Source: Thermospira aquatica
Lineage (GTDB): Bacteria > Spirochaetota > Brevinematia > Brevinematales > Thermospiraceae
Assembly (NCBI RefSeq): GCF_023525255.1
Contig: NZ_CP073355.1
Span: 558,001 to 622,000 of the forward strand
Length of the DNA: 64,000 bases
Direction: 5' to 3'
Shown piece by piece: positions 27,360 through 35,418 of this stretch (its first letter is position 1; every line of letters starts with the position of its first letter). The position numbers were made by a program, and so were the translations under genes. Under the pieces are notes generated by a model. It was given only the letters and a program-made list of their open reading frames with translations, had not been told where the DNA came from and did no database searches.

Positions 27360-28131
27360 AGAGAGGGTTTTACTCTTTTTCCATGAAACGGGAGAGTTTT
27401 TTCTTTTCTTTTTTCAAGCGGTAAAAAAATTTCGTGGTGGTATGCGTCAGGGAGAAGAGCTTGTCAAGCAGATATACATGATAGGTTTTGAATCGATTCC
27501 CGTCGTGATACTCACAGGACTCTTTTCCGGATTGATTATGGGACTTTCTCTGGGAAATGCCCTGGAGAGTATTATCATGGGAACGGCACAGTATCTCAGT
27601 GGAGGACTCTCGGTGGCTCTGGTCAAGGAACTTGGTCCGGTATTAACAGCCCTCATTGTCGTGAGTCGTGTGTGTTCTTCAGTAACAGCCCATCTTGGTA
27701 CCATGCGGGTGACAGAACAGATTGATGCTCTGGAGACTATGGGAGTGGATCCTGTAGAGTATCTCGTGGTTCCACGGGTTATGGCAGGAATGATCTCACT
27801 TCCTATTCTCGGATTGATTTCCATTGTGTTTTCTCTTGTAGGGGGATGGATGATGATCTCTGGCATCCATGGGGTACAGACATCCGTATATATTGAATGG
27901 GCTCAGATTCCCTTGAAGATAAACTATATTGTAGAATCTCTTTTTAAAATGATATTTATTGGTGGATTTATTTTGATGGTGAGTACGTTTGAGGGATTTC
28001 GGGCAAATGGAGGAGCCGCAGGTGTGGGAAATGCTACTATCCGTTCGGTGGTAACCAGTAGTGTCATGGTGATCTTTCTTGACTATGTTCTGGGAACGCT
28101 TTTTATGATCGTAAGTGGGGGGGGGGTTTAA
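27349..28131 (+). CDS. mlaE: MlaE-type permease of a phospholipid/MCE ABC transporter
   Basis: A 261-residue inner-membrane protein of the MlaE family: SIPVVILTGLFSGLIMGLS, ALVKELGPVLTALIVVSRVC and RVTEQIDALETMGVDPVEYLVVPRVMA (read in pieces) are diagnostic. It transports phospholipids with MlaF and MlaD to maintain outer-membrane asymmetry. The start is GTG at 27349, preceded by GGAGGGGG inside the end of dnaB; earlier starts would lie well within dnaB. The last codons are GGG GGG GGG GTT TAA, created by a run of ten G. The TAA overlaps the ATG of mlaF as TAATG. Confidence 0.93.
   Translation: MNFKERVLLFFHETGEFFLFFFQAVKKFRGGMRQGEELVKQIYMIGFESIPVVILTGLFSGLIMGLSLGNALESIIMGTAQYLSGGLSVALVKELGPVLTALIVVSRVCSSVTAHLGTMRVTEQIDALETMGVDPVEYLVVPRVMAGMISLPILGLISIVFSLVGGWMMISGIHGVQTSVYIEWAQIPLKINYIVESLFKMIFIGGFILMVSTFEGFRANGGAAGVGNATIRSVVTSSVMVIFLDYVLGTLFMIVSGGGV
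28117..28126 (+). repeat. G10 homopolymer at the mlaE/mlaF junction
   Basis: Ten consecutive G at the 3' end of mlaE, four bases before the mlaF ATG. It is the longest G run I noticed in the window. Length change by slippage would shift the mlaE stop and alter coupling to mlaF, a configuration seen in phase-variable genes. Confidence 0.85.
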
Positions 28132-28958
28132 TGGCAGACATGATCGAAGTTTACGATCTCTACAAAACGTTAAACAAAAAAAAGGTTTTGGATGGACTCA
28201 CCGTGAAGATCAAAAAAGGTGAAACCTTTGTACTTATCGGTCAGAGTGGCGTGGGGAAAAGTGTTCTCCTCAAGCACCTCATTGGACTCATGCGTCCCGA
28301 TAGTGGAGAAATTTATATTGATGGTATCAAGCTAGATTACGATAATCCCGAGATACTTGCTTCCCTTCGTTGTCGGTTCGGAATGTTATTTCAGGGGGGA
28401 GCTTTGTTTGATTCTCTCACGGTAGGAGAAAATATTCTCTTTGCTCTTGATCACCTGCGACCAGAGATGCATCAAGAAGAGAAAAAACAACGCATGCTAC
28501 GATCCCTTGAACTGGTAGAACTCCCTGGTGTAGAGGATCTGATGATTTCTTCTCTTTCCGGGGGGATGATGAAACGTGTGGCTCTGGCGAGGGCTATTGT
28601 AGCAGAACCGGAAATCGTGCTCTTCGACGAACCAACCACAGGACTTGATCCCATTACCACAGCAACGATTAACGATCTCATCATTGAGTTGAAAAAAAAG
28701 CTTGCTATCACCTTTGTGGTGGTGACCCACGATATCCGGAGTGCTTTTTTTATAGGCGATCGTATAGGCATGCTGTATAAAGGCAAACTCATTTTTGAAG
28801 GAACACCGCAGGATTTTCAGCATACCGAAAATCCCTATGTTCGTCAATTTGTTGAAGGCCTTTCAAAGGGACCGATTACCGAAGAGTATCAAAAACAGCT
28901 TCACGAGAAAAAAAAGGAAGACAAAACAACAGGAGGCTTGCGATGGAAAAACAGATAA
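28131..28958 (+). CDS. mlaF: MlaF-type ATPase of the phospholipid/MCE transporter
   Basis: A 275-residue ABC ATPase. Walker A is GQSGVGKSVLLKHL (~residues 38-50), the signature is SSLSGGMMKRVALARAI, Walker B is EIVLFDEPTTGLDP and the switch is VVVTHD. The FQGGALFDSLTVGENI segment is typical of MlaF rather than of other importers. The start codon overlaps the mlaE stop (TAATG) and the 3' end overlaps mlaD by 16 bp, so the three are translated together. A Lys/Glu-rich tail follows the domain. Confidence 0.94.
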   Translation: MADMIEVYDLYKTLNKKKVLDGLTVKIKKGETFVLIGQSGVGKSVLLKHLIGLMRPDSGEIYIDGIKLDYDNPEILASLRCRFGMLFQGGALFDSLTVGENILFALDHLRPEMHQEEKKQRMLRSLELVELPGVEDLMISSLSGGMMKRVALARAIVAEPEIVLFDEPTTGLDPITTATINDLIIELKKKLAITFVVVTHDIRSAFFIGDRIGMLYKGKLIFEGTPQDFQHTENPYVRQFVEGLSKGPITEEYQKQLHEKKKEDKTTGGLRWKNR

Positions 28959-29857
28959 AACAGAAAGTGCTCTACGTTGGCATATTTGGCTTTCTGGGGA
29001 TTTTTTTACTGGTAGGGTTTGTCATTTTCGCAGGCAAATACAACGCTATTCTAGGAGGAGCATATAAACTTAAACTTGTGTATACCTTTCTCGATAACCT
29101 TCAGGAAGGAGCAAAGGTAAAAATCGCCGGAGGCCCGGCTGTAGGTTATGTGGATAAGATAGATTTACGTGGAGGAAAGCTTGTAGTGAATGTCTACATA
29201 AAGAAAAAGTACAAAATCAACCGTGGTGCAGAGTTTAATATCTATTCAACGAGTTTGGTAGGACAAAAGTATATCAACATATCTCACTACAATCCAGATA
29301 CCACTGATTTTTATACCAATAATGAGGAGATTATCGGTGTCACTCCGATGGGATTTGCCCGTGTGATTGAAGTAGCAGGAGTTGGATTACAAAGCCTTGT
29401 ATCTGGTGAAAATGTAGATACCCTCTACCAGGTGAAATCAACGTTTGAAAATACCGCTCAACTTATTGCAGGATTGAATGCTCTTGTCAGAGACAATAGC
29501 GCGGATATTCGTTCAAGTATGGCAAATTTGAGCAAGGCTTTACGTTTTTCCGAAGACATGGTAAAGCATGTGAATACGATTATTCTCAATCTTGAAATAG
29601 CATCAGCCCAGCTTAACAAACGTATCGAAGCAGTAGACGAAAGACAGCTCTCGACAACCATCCGGGATATTCAGATCACAGCAGAGGAACTTCGTAAATT
29701 TTCTCAGGGGCTAAATCGTATTATCCTGGATAAAAATAGCATGATAGCCCTCTTGAAAGACAAGGAGATAAAAACCTCCCTCGAGAACACCATTAAAAAT
29801 CTTGAGGAATTCAGTAAAAAAGTCAAAGAAAATCCAACAAAACTCTTCTTTAAATAA
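28943..29857 (+). CDS. mlaD: MlaD/MCE-domain substrate-binding protein
   Basis: A 304-residue protein with one N-terminal membrane helix (residues ~8-32) and an MCE domain at ~38-115 (FLDNLQEGAKVKIAGGPAVG, then INRGAEFNIYSTSLVGQKYI). The rest is helical and forms the periplasmic needle/coiled-coil part seen in MlaD and PqiB-type proteins. It binds lipid in the periplasm and hands it to MlaE-MlaF. The gene overlaps mlaF and is 10 bp before the rhomboid gene. Confidence 0.92.
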   Translation: MEKQIKQKVLYVGIFGFLGIFLLVGFVIFAGKYNAILGGAYKLKLVYTFLDNLQEGAKVKIAGGPAVGYVDKIDLRGGKLVVNVYIKKKYKINRGAEFNIYSTSLVGQKYINISHYNPDTTDFYTNNEEIIGVTPMGFARVIEVAGVGLQSLVSGENVDTLYQVKSTFENTAQLIAGLNALVRDNSADIRSSMANLSKALRFSEDMVKHVNTIILNLEIASAQLNKRIEAVDERQLSTTIRDIQITAEELRKFSQGLNRIILDKNSMIALLKDKEIKTSLENTIKNLEEFSKKVKENPTKLFFK

Positions 29858-29867
29858 GGGGAACACG

Positions 29868-30539
29868 ATGATACCTATAGGCGATGAAAATCCAAATACC
29901 TCTTTTCCACTGATAAACACCCTTCTTCTTGTGACAAATATCGGTGTTTTTCTGTATGGAGTGTTTCATCCTGATTTGTATGATGTGTGGATTCGACAAT
30001 TTGCCTTTGTTGCCAGCGAGTTCTGGCATAGTCCTTTCGAACATGCTTTCACTCTCATAACGTATACTTTTCTGCATGGAGGATGGGGACATATTGTGGG
30101 CAATATGCTTTTTCTCTATATTTTTGGGGATAATGTGGAGGATAGGCTTGGTCATCTCTCATATTTATTTTTCTATTTTCTTGCGGCTATAGGAGGAGCT
30201 CTCCTTCAGGGGTGGTTTCTCAGGGATTCATATATTCCTATGATTGGGGCAAGTGCCGCTATATCGGCAATCGTTATTGCCTATATGTTTTTCTTTCCCA
30301 CCAAAAATGTAGTAACCCTCATGTTTTTGGGCTTTTTTCTTGTTCCCGTACGCATACCGGCGTTTTTCTATATTCTGGGATGGGCTTCCCTCCAGGTAGT
30401 TTACTCGCTTTTGATGGTAGGCAATATGAGTTTATCGGGTGGTGTAGCTTATCTGGCTCATCTTGGAGGAATAGTTATAGGAATATTGTGGGTAATATTC
30501 GGTCCAAAAAAAACACTCAGGGTACGTTCACGCTGGTAA
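29868..30539 (+). CDS. Rhomboid family intramembrane serine protease
   Basis: A 223-residue membrane protein with six or seven helices. The rhomboid landmarks are present: TLITYTFLHGGWGHIVGNML with the HxxxN motif, the nucleophile Ser in MIGASAAIS (GxSx) and the catalytic His in AHLGGIVIGI. The protease cleaves single-pass membrane proteins within the bilayer. The ATG at 29868 has AAGGGG upstream; earlier starts would overlap mlaD. It closes the rpsF-rhomboid operon. Its 3' end overlaps the convergent lipoprotein gene by 23 bp. Confidence 0.93.
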   Translation: MIPIGDENPNTSFPLINTLLLVTNIGVFLYGVFHPDLYDVWIRQFAFVASEFWHSPFEHAFTLITYTFLHGGWGHIVGNMLFLYIFGDNVEDRLGHLSYLFFYFLAAIGGALLQGWFLRDSYIPMIGASAAISAIVIAYMFFFPTKNVVTLMFLGFFLVPVRIPAFFYILGWASLQVVYSLLMVGNMSLSGGVAYLAHLGGIVIGILWVIFGPKKTLRVRSRW

Positions 30540-31536
30540 GAAGAAGATTGTCCTGATGCCAGAGAAGAAGTTTACCCTTGTCACTGAGAGGGAGAAGATG
30601 AGAGACTACCCTCCCGGGAATGTTGGTCAAAAGGGAGAATGTTCTGTTCTCGAACTTAAGAAGAGAAATCCCGTTGTATTGATCTGCCAACCAGAGGCCA
30701 TTTGGAGAAAGAGCCACGTCCAGGGTATTGCCTAAAGCTTCATAGACAGCCACAAACTCCGGTTTCCATGGATTCTGGATACTGTAGGCACGTACTCCAT
30801 TGATTCTATCCGCCATGATAAGAATTTGTTCTTTTTCGATGAGAGCAAGAGATTCAATCGAACCTATGATCCAGGAATAGTTAGTGATACGTTTCCGTTT
30901 GAGATCGAGAAGGGTAAGTCCTTTCTCCCCCTGGGCTATATAAAGCACGTTTTCATACTTCAGAGCCGACGATATTCTGTAAGGATAGGGAAATGAAAGT
31001 GTCATGAACTCTCTGGGAGGGATAGCGTTTGTTAAAAAAACAAAAAACAGGGTGTTGTCCGCAGCCCAAAAAAGGGTTTCCTGGTCATACCATACCCCAT
31101 AGATCTCTTTGTACGCCAGAGAAGAGAGAGGTGTAACAGCAAGTTTGTTAGTATTCGTCTGGGAGGATGGAATAGGTTGAATATCCATATCTGTGGAAAA
31201 CCAGAGAAGGTTTTGAGAGCTTCCTGTCGTTGTCCAGGCCAACCCATAAAAAGTATTGGAGAAATTTGTAAGCCACAGAATCTTAATAATGCCCTCGAGG
31301 GGTAAAAAAAACTTCTGAATGGAAGAAGGTCGTTCAACAGGGAAGATGGCAATTTCTCCCGTATTCAGGGTAACAAGAATGTTGGAATGAAGTATATTCG
31401 CGGTTTGAATGAATGCATTTTTCGGTGTTTTCCATTCCCATTCAATAAGAAAATTCGCCTGGCGAAAAGAGGAACGATGTCCACACGCCAAAAGAATTAC
31501 TACAAAAAAAGGAAATATCCTGAAAAAAGATTTCAT
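30517..31536 (-). CDS. Lipoprotein with beta-propeller-like repeats
   Basis: A 339-residue protein with signal peptide and lipobox ILLAC (Cys 18). The mature part contains repeated modules such as LYIAQGEKGLTLLDLKRKR, ILIMADRINGVRAYSIQNPW and GLWLADQYNGISLLKFENR. This resembles LVIVD-type propeller repeats ('ayva.g..gl.viDis'), so a surface or periplasmic scaffold is likely. No specific partner is evident. It is transcribed divergently from the outer-membrane protein gene at 31672. Confidence 0.7.
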   Translation of the reverse strand: MKSFFRIFPFFVVILLACGHRSSFRQANFLIEWEWKTPKNAFIQTANILHSNILVTLNTGEIAIFPVERPSSIQKFFLPLEGIIKILWLTNFSNTFYGLAWTTTGSSQNLLWFSTDMDIQPIPSSQTNTNKLAVTPLSSLAYKEIYGVWYDQETLFWAADNTLFFVFLTNAIPPREFMTLSFPYPYRISSALKYENVLYIAQGEKGLTLLDLKRKRITNYSWIIGSIESLALIEKEQILIMADRINGVRAYSIQNPWKPEFVAVYEALGNTLDVALSPNGLWLADQYNGISLLKFENRTFSLLTNIPGRVVSHLLPLSDKGKLLLWHQDNLLLTSVNVP

Positions 31537-31578
31537 TTTTTGGCCTCTTTTACGGTATATTATATAGTGAAAAAACCA

Positions 31579-31605
31579 TTTCCTCTATAGATGATACAGA
31601 GGAAA
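31579..31605. other. Hairpin in the divergent intergenic region
   Basis: TTTCCTCT and AGAGGAAA form an 8-bp stem with an 11-nt loop, in the leader of the 31672 gene or upstream of it. Function unknown; an operator or mRNA-stability element are both possible. Confidence 0.3.
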
Positions 31606-31671
31606 AGGTATTTTTGCAAAAAAATGAAGATGTGGCATAGGAATGCCGATAACTGAGAGCAGGAGGAAAAT

Positions 31672-33012
31672 ATGAGGTATGTTTCTCTTGTACTTTTTAC
31701 ATTATTCTCTCTTTCCGCTTTTGCAAGTTTTGAGGATATCGGATGGACGATGAGAAGCAAGGGAATGGGAAACGCGATCTTTGGGGATTTTGATGGAGTC
31801 AATACGATGCACTATAACCCTGCAACGATCAGTATGACACGAAGTATCCAGCTATATACAGGGTGGAATACTCCATACGTTGGATTCGATGATAACTCAA
31901 TGATCAATATAATCGATGTAAATCTCGTAGCACCCTTCTGGAACAGGTTCACTATTCCTCCCGATAGTTTCTTTACTAAACGAGGAGCTATAGGACTTTC
32001 CTTTCACAGGTTAAGCTTGATAGGGCCTGATGGTCTCTCTGAGAATACGGTGGAGTACTACCATGAGGGAGTTTATAGTCTTATCTATGCCAAGGATCTG
32101 AATGATGTGCTTTCTCGTGGAGCAAAGATCTCTTTGGGTACCAAACTGAGTCTGTACGATATAGGGGTAGGAGGATTTGAAGACACCACGGCTAATCCTG
32201 AACTCGGTGGGGCTATGCAGCGACTCGGATTCGGAGTGGATGTGGGTGCAACCTATGATTTCAGTGAAACAATCCGTCTGGGTTTAGTGTATAAGAATCT
32301 GATCTCTCCGAATGTTTCTATTCTGCCAGATGGACAGGATGTTCTCCCCTCCGAACTTCGTATCGGGGCCAATATGGAAATGGGAAATATCTTCTTTATG
32401 AAAAAGGCAAAACTAGGAATCGGGTATGTTTCATACGGCCGAGAATGGAACAAGGAAACAAACGACAACCGCCAATCTGATTCATCGTGGCATGTAGGGT
32501 ACGAATTCTGGCAGTTGACCGCTGCAGATCTCTTCCCAACAAGTCTTTATAAAGGAGAGATGTTAGCCGTACGTGTGGGAATGGTTTTTGAACCAAGGAA
32601 AGTAGGAGACGAACTGGATCTGTTCCTTCTGAAACTCACCGGAGTGTTAAACTTTACCTTTGGTTTGGGATTTACCTATGTCTTTAATTATAGTCATCAG
32701 GTGACCGTTGATTCTGCCCTGCAGTGGGGTGTAAATATGGGTAAAATCGAACCAAGTGTTGGCTTACAATATCAGTTCCTGCTTCCCAATAGTGCTTTTG
32801 CGTACCGTGAGGAAGAGATTAAGGCTCGTCAACTCGAAGAAGAAGTGCAGAAACGTCAGGAAGAACTGAGAATAGAGGAATTGAAGAAACAAAAGCAACA
32901 GACCAATACCCAAACAAACGCTCAAACTAATACTACATCGACACTCCAAAGTTCTACCAATACCACGACCACTCCTCCTGCTTCCTCCAATCCTACCAAA
33001 AAGAAAAAATAA
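31672..33012 (+). CDS. UPF0164/PorV-like outer-membrane beta-barrel protein
   Basis: A 446-residue protein with a cleavable signal peptide (after ASA/FAS at ~19-20). The N-terminal motif GMGNAIFGDFDGVNTMHYNP is that of FadL/PorV-like barrels, found in spirochaetes as the UPF0164 family. Amphipathic strands continue to residue ~385 (GIGYVSYGREW, FTFGLGFTYVF, PSVGLQYQFLL). After that the chain changes to a Glu/Arg coiled-coil (~390-410) and a low-complexity Thr/Asn/Gln/Ser tail ending in lysines, an unusual extension after a barrel. GGAGGAAAA precedes the ATG, and a strong terminator follows at 33028. Confidence 0.75.
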   Translation: MRYVSLVLFTLFSLSAFASFEDIGWTMRSKGMGNAIFGDFDGVNTMHYNPATISMTRSIQLYTGWNTPYVGFDDNSMINIIDVNLVAPFWNRFTIPPDSFFTKRGAIGLSFHRLSLIGPDGLSENTVEYYHEGVYSLIYAKDLNDVLSRGAKISLGTKLSLYDIGVGGFEDTTANPELGGAMQRLGFGVDVGATYDFSETIRLGLVYKNLISPNVSILPDGQDVLPSELRIGANMEMGNIFFMKKAKLGIGYVSYGREWNKETNDNRQSDSSWHVGYEFWQLTAADLFPTSLYKGEMLAVRVGMVFEPRKVGDELDLFLLKLTGVLNFTFGLGFTYVFNYSHQVTVDSALQWGVNMGKIEPSVGLQYQFLLPNSAFAYREEEIKARQLEEEVQKRQEELRIEELKKQKQQTNTQTNAQTNTTSTLQSSTNTTTTPPASSNPTKKKK

Positions 33013-33027
33013 ATATCATGCCTCAAG

Positions 33028-33056
33028 CGCCCGGCATTCTGGCCGGGCGTTTTTTG
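33028..33056 (+). terminator. Rho-independent terminator after the UPF0164-like gene
   Basis: CGCCCGGC and GCCGGGCG form a perfect 8-bp G/C stem around ATTCTG, followed by TTTTTT. It ends the transcript 16 bp after the stop codon and separates it from array B. Confidence 0.93.
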
Positions 33057-33123
33057 TGTTTTTTGCTGGTGTGACCTGAAAAATGAAGGTTCTTTTTTTA
33101 TCGGAAATGAGAGACAAATTTTT

Positions 33124-33566
33124 GCTATTCCCTTGTTGCAGTGCAAAAAACGCTAGCTATTACTATTTTGCAGTAAATGTGTGGGACCTGAAGGCTGTTT
33201 CCTTGTTGCGGGGGAAAGGTTTTTGCTATTACCATGTTGCAGTCTAGAAACTGGGCTAGCTCTTACCATATCGCAGTAAGGATCCTAAGCTATTCCCTTG
33301 TTGCAGGAAAAAACTCTTGCCGTTACCTTGTCACAGTGGGAAAAATTCCAGCTATTACTTTTTCACAGTGGTAAACCTCGCGATAATACTGCAAAAAGGT
33401 AAGAGCTTATGTCGAAAACTCCAGCTTAAACGTTTAATCTTTATATGCCCTCTTACAATCTCACTTACTTTGAGATTTGCTCTTACCATGTTGCAGTAAA
33501 GAAAAAACTTTCTCTTACCCGACCTTAGGAAATCTCTTGTCCCACACACTGCAAAAAGGTAAGAGC
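33124..33566. repeat. Array B: 11 clear 19-bp units, mostly minus strand
   Basis: Minus-strand units (GCTMTTWCCTTRTYRCAGT) start at 33124, 33156, 33194, 33225, 33259, 33289, 33319, 33351 and 33479. Plus-strand units are at 33388 and 33548. Distances within the minus run are 30-38 bp. The pair 33351/33388 forms the inverted hub with an 18-bp loop. A palindrome lies 19 bp beyond it. Read on the opposite strand, the layout is the same as in array A (palindrome, inverted unit, run of direct units). Two weak units are also visible near 33448 and 33510. The array ends 128 bp before the IS1595-like gene. Confidence 0.92.
33426..33437. repeat. Palindrome TTAAACGTTTAA of array B
   Basis: The core is separated by exactly 19 bp (33407-33425, containing TATGTCGAAAA) from the plus-strand unit 33388-33406. 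This is the mirror image of the arrangement in array A. Confidence 0.85.
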
Positions 33567-33694
33567 ATTTTTCTCAACCCCCAAAATCTCCCCATCGATC
33601 TTACTTTTAAAATATATAAAACATCTTTTTTAACAACTATAACAAAAAATTTTCGATATATATAGTATGAAAAAATTTCTCTAAGGAGAAAGCT

Positions 33695-34492
33695 ATGGAA
33701 AAGGATTTTTTCACACTCTCAGAAAACGAATCTTACCAGATTCTCGAAAAAGCCCTCTGGCCAGAGGGACCTATTTGCCCAAGGTGTAAGGCAAAGGCTC
33801 ACCTTCTCTCGTGCCGGCTCGTGTATCAGTGCCCCAAGTGTGGCAGACAATTTTCCTTAAAAAGCCAGTCCATCATGCGAAAAAGTCACCTCTCGCCAAA
33901 AATCTGGCTTTCTGCCATGTTTCTTGTCTGCCAGGATTGTGGCATAAACGTCAAACTCTCGAAACTTCTTCATATCAGCTACAAGGCAAGCTGGCTTCTT
34001 CTTCAAAAACTGCGAAGCCTTATGCGGCTTACCACTCGCCATCACACGAAATCCCTCCAAAAGCTTGTGAAAACCTTTTTCTTTCTCTCCGGCATCAAAC
34101 GCCGCCAAAGAAAAAACTTTTCCCCCATGCAGGTTGTCGAACTTGATGCGGATGATACCCCTTCTAAACTTCACATTCACCTTGTGGATGATGTGAGTAG
34201 CGATTGGCTTTCAGACTTTTTTGGCAAGCTTTTCCGCCACACCTCGGTGGAAAAAAGAACGCCTTGGCTTTCCCACCTTAACGATGGGTTGAAAAACCTT
34301 CTTGAAGACGTCTATCACTATGGTTGTCGAAAGCACATGCAGCGCTATCTTGATGAGTTTTGCTTTCGGTTTAACATCGAGGGGGTTTCTTCCAGGCTTG
34401 AAGAGCTTTTAAGAAGGCTTGGCAAACGTCGCCAGCTTCTCCCGTGGAAAAAGCTTGTTGCTGAAGGGCTTATTCTTCCCATCTGGGCGTAG
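33695..34492 (+). CDS. IS1595-like zinc-ribbon protein with missing catalytic core (probable domesticated transposase)
   Basis: A 265-residue protein. Residues 25-60 form the IS1595-type zinc ribbon, with Cys pairs at 28/31 and 46/49 in CPRCKAKAH and CPKCGRQFSLKSQSIM. A helical DNA-binding region follows (~63-112). After a basic linker (KRRQRKNFSP) the DDE-fold part begins with VVELDADD at ~148-154. The chain then jumps quickly to VYHYGCRKHMQRYLDEFCFR, the C-terminal signature of IS1595/ISXO2 transposases. Only ~50 residues separate these landmarks where a transposase usually has more than 100, and the second Asp and the HxNxxE motif are not seen. A ~35-residue C-terminal extension is present. 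The ORF is intact with GGAG upstream. No terminal inverted repeats are visible; instead repeat arrays B and C lie on both sides in mirrored order. A DNA-binding role at those repeats is a hypothesis. Confidence 0.72.
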   Translation: MEKDFFTLSENESYQILEKALWPEGPICPRCKAKAHLLSCRLVYQCPKCGRQFSLKSQSIMRKSHLSPKIWLSAMFLVCQDCGINVKLSKLLHISYKASWLLLQKLRSLMRLTTRHHTKSLQKLVKTFFFLSGIKRRQRKNFSPMQVVELDADDTPSKLHIHLVDDVSSDWLSDFFGKLFRHTSVEKRTPWLSHLNDGLKNLLEDVYHYGCRKHMQRYLDEFCFRFNIEGVSSRLEELLRRLGKRRQLLPWKKLVAEGLILPIWA

Positions 34493-34660
34493 GTTTTCGT
34501 TTTTTCTTTCTCAACACATTTCCTGCGTCTGTCAAATAGAAAACTAAAAGTTTTTGTTTCCTTTTGTTTTTTTGGAAAACTTTTCGTTGTCCTCTACGAA
34601 AAAGGCAAAAAAGCGTTTTTTCTTACAAAAAAGAAGTGGAAAAAGGGATAAAAACCCCAT

Positions 34661-35120
34661 GCTCTTCCCTTGTTGCAGTGAAAAAACGTTCTTGCTATTC
34701 CTTTTTCACAGTTTTTCCTCTGATCCAAGACTGTAAAAGAGTAATAGCATCTTTTTTCTCAGGTGAAACCTTTCACCAATTTCCTCCTCGTGTTTTTTTT
34801 TGAGAGTAGCTATTACCTTTTCACAGTCCCCAGAATTATAAAAACTGAAACAAGGTAAGAGCAGCGTCTATACTACCATCCCCCGACGATACTTTTGGAG
34901 AAAAAAGAAAACTCCAAAATCCCTGCTCTTTCCTTATCACAGTCACCTTATTGATAGAATCTCACTGAAACATAGTAAGAGCAAGCCCTCTCTTACTGCG
35001 ACAAAGTAAGAGCAGTTTTTTCTCACTGCAACAAAGTAATAGCTGTCCCCCAAATCCCCTTGTCCCCCACTGCAACAAGGTAAGAGCAAGGCCCCAGCCC
35101 CACTGTAACAAAGTAATAGC
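34661..35120. repeat. Array C: 11 units, mixed then plus strand
   Basis: Minus units start at 34661, 34694, 34809 and 34925; plus units at 34730, 34844, 34964, 34995, 35025, 35069 and 35102. Three head-to-head pairs (34694/34730, 34809/34844, 34925/34964) have loops of 16-20 bp. The last five plus units are spaced 30-44 bp. A solitary weak minus unit is near 35264. No TTAAACGTTTAA palindrome is seen, the only intact array without one. Confidence 0.92.
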
Positions 35121-35418
35121 ATCCCCCACCCGCGCTTTACCTACTACCCCCAACAAACCCCCGTCCCATACCTAAAAAAACAAAAAAGAAAAAACACCAA
35201 GAAAACGGACAACAGGATTCATGGGAAACACTTAGGCAAAAGCCCCTCTGACCGAAACAAAAACGTCTTTACCTTATCACAAAAAAACAACATTGACTCT
35301 TAGACAAAAATACAGACAGAAGTTTCAAGGAACGCTTCCATCCGAAAGAAAATATCGCCATAAACAAGTAAAAAGACACTCATCCCCTCACAGCTCACTT
35401 GCCGTTTATCCCGAAAAG
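35121..35418. other. Gene-free stretch after array C
   Basis: Between the last clear repeat unit and the end of the FecR-domain gene I see no gene, terminator or strong structure. There is only A/C-rich sequence and one weak 19-bp unit near 35264. Confidence 0.5.

Noticed and set aside
33695-34492. Ordinary active IS1595 element
   Set aside because: The central catalytic part is missing, no terminal inverted repeats or target duplication are seen, and arrays occupy the flanks.
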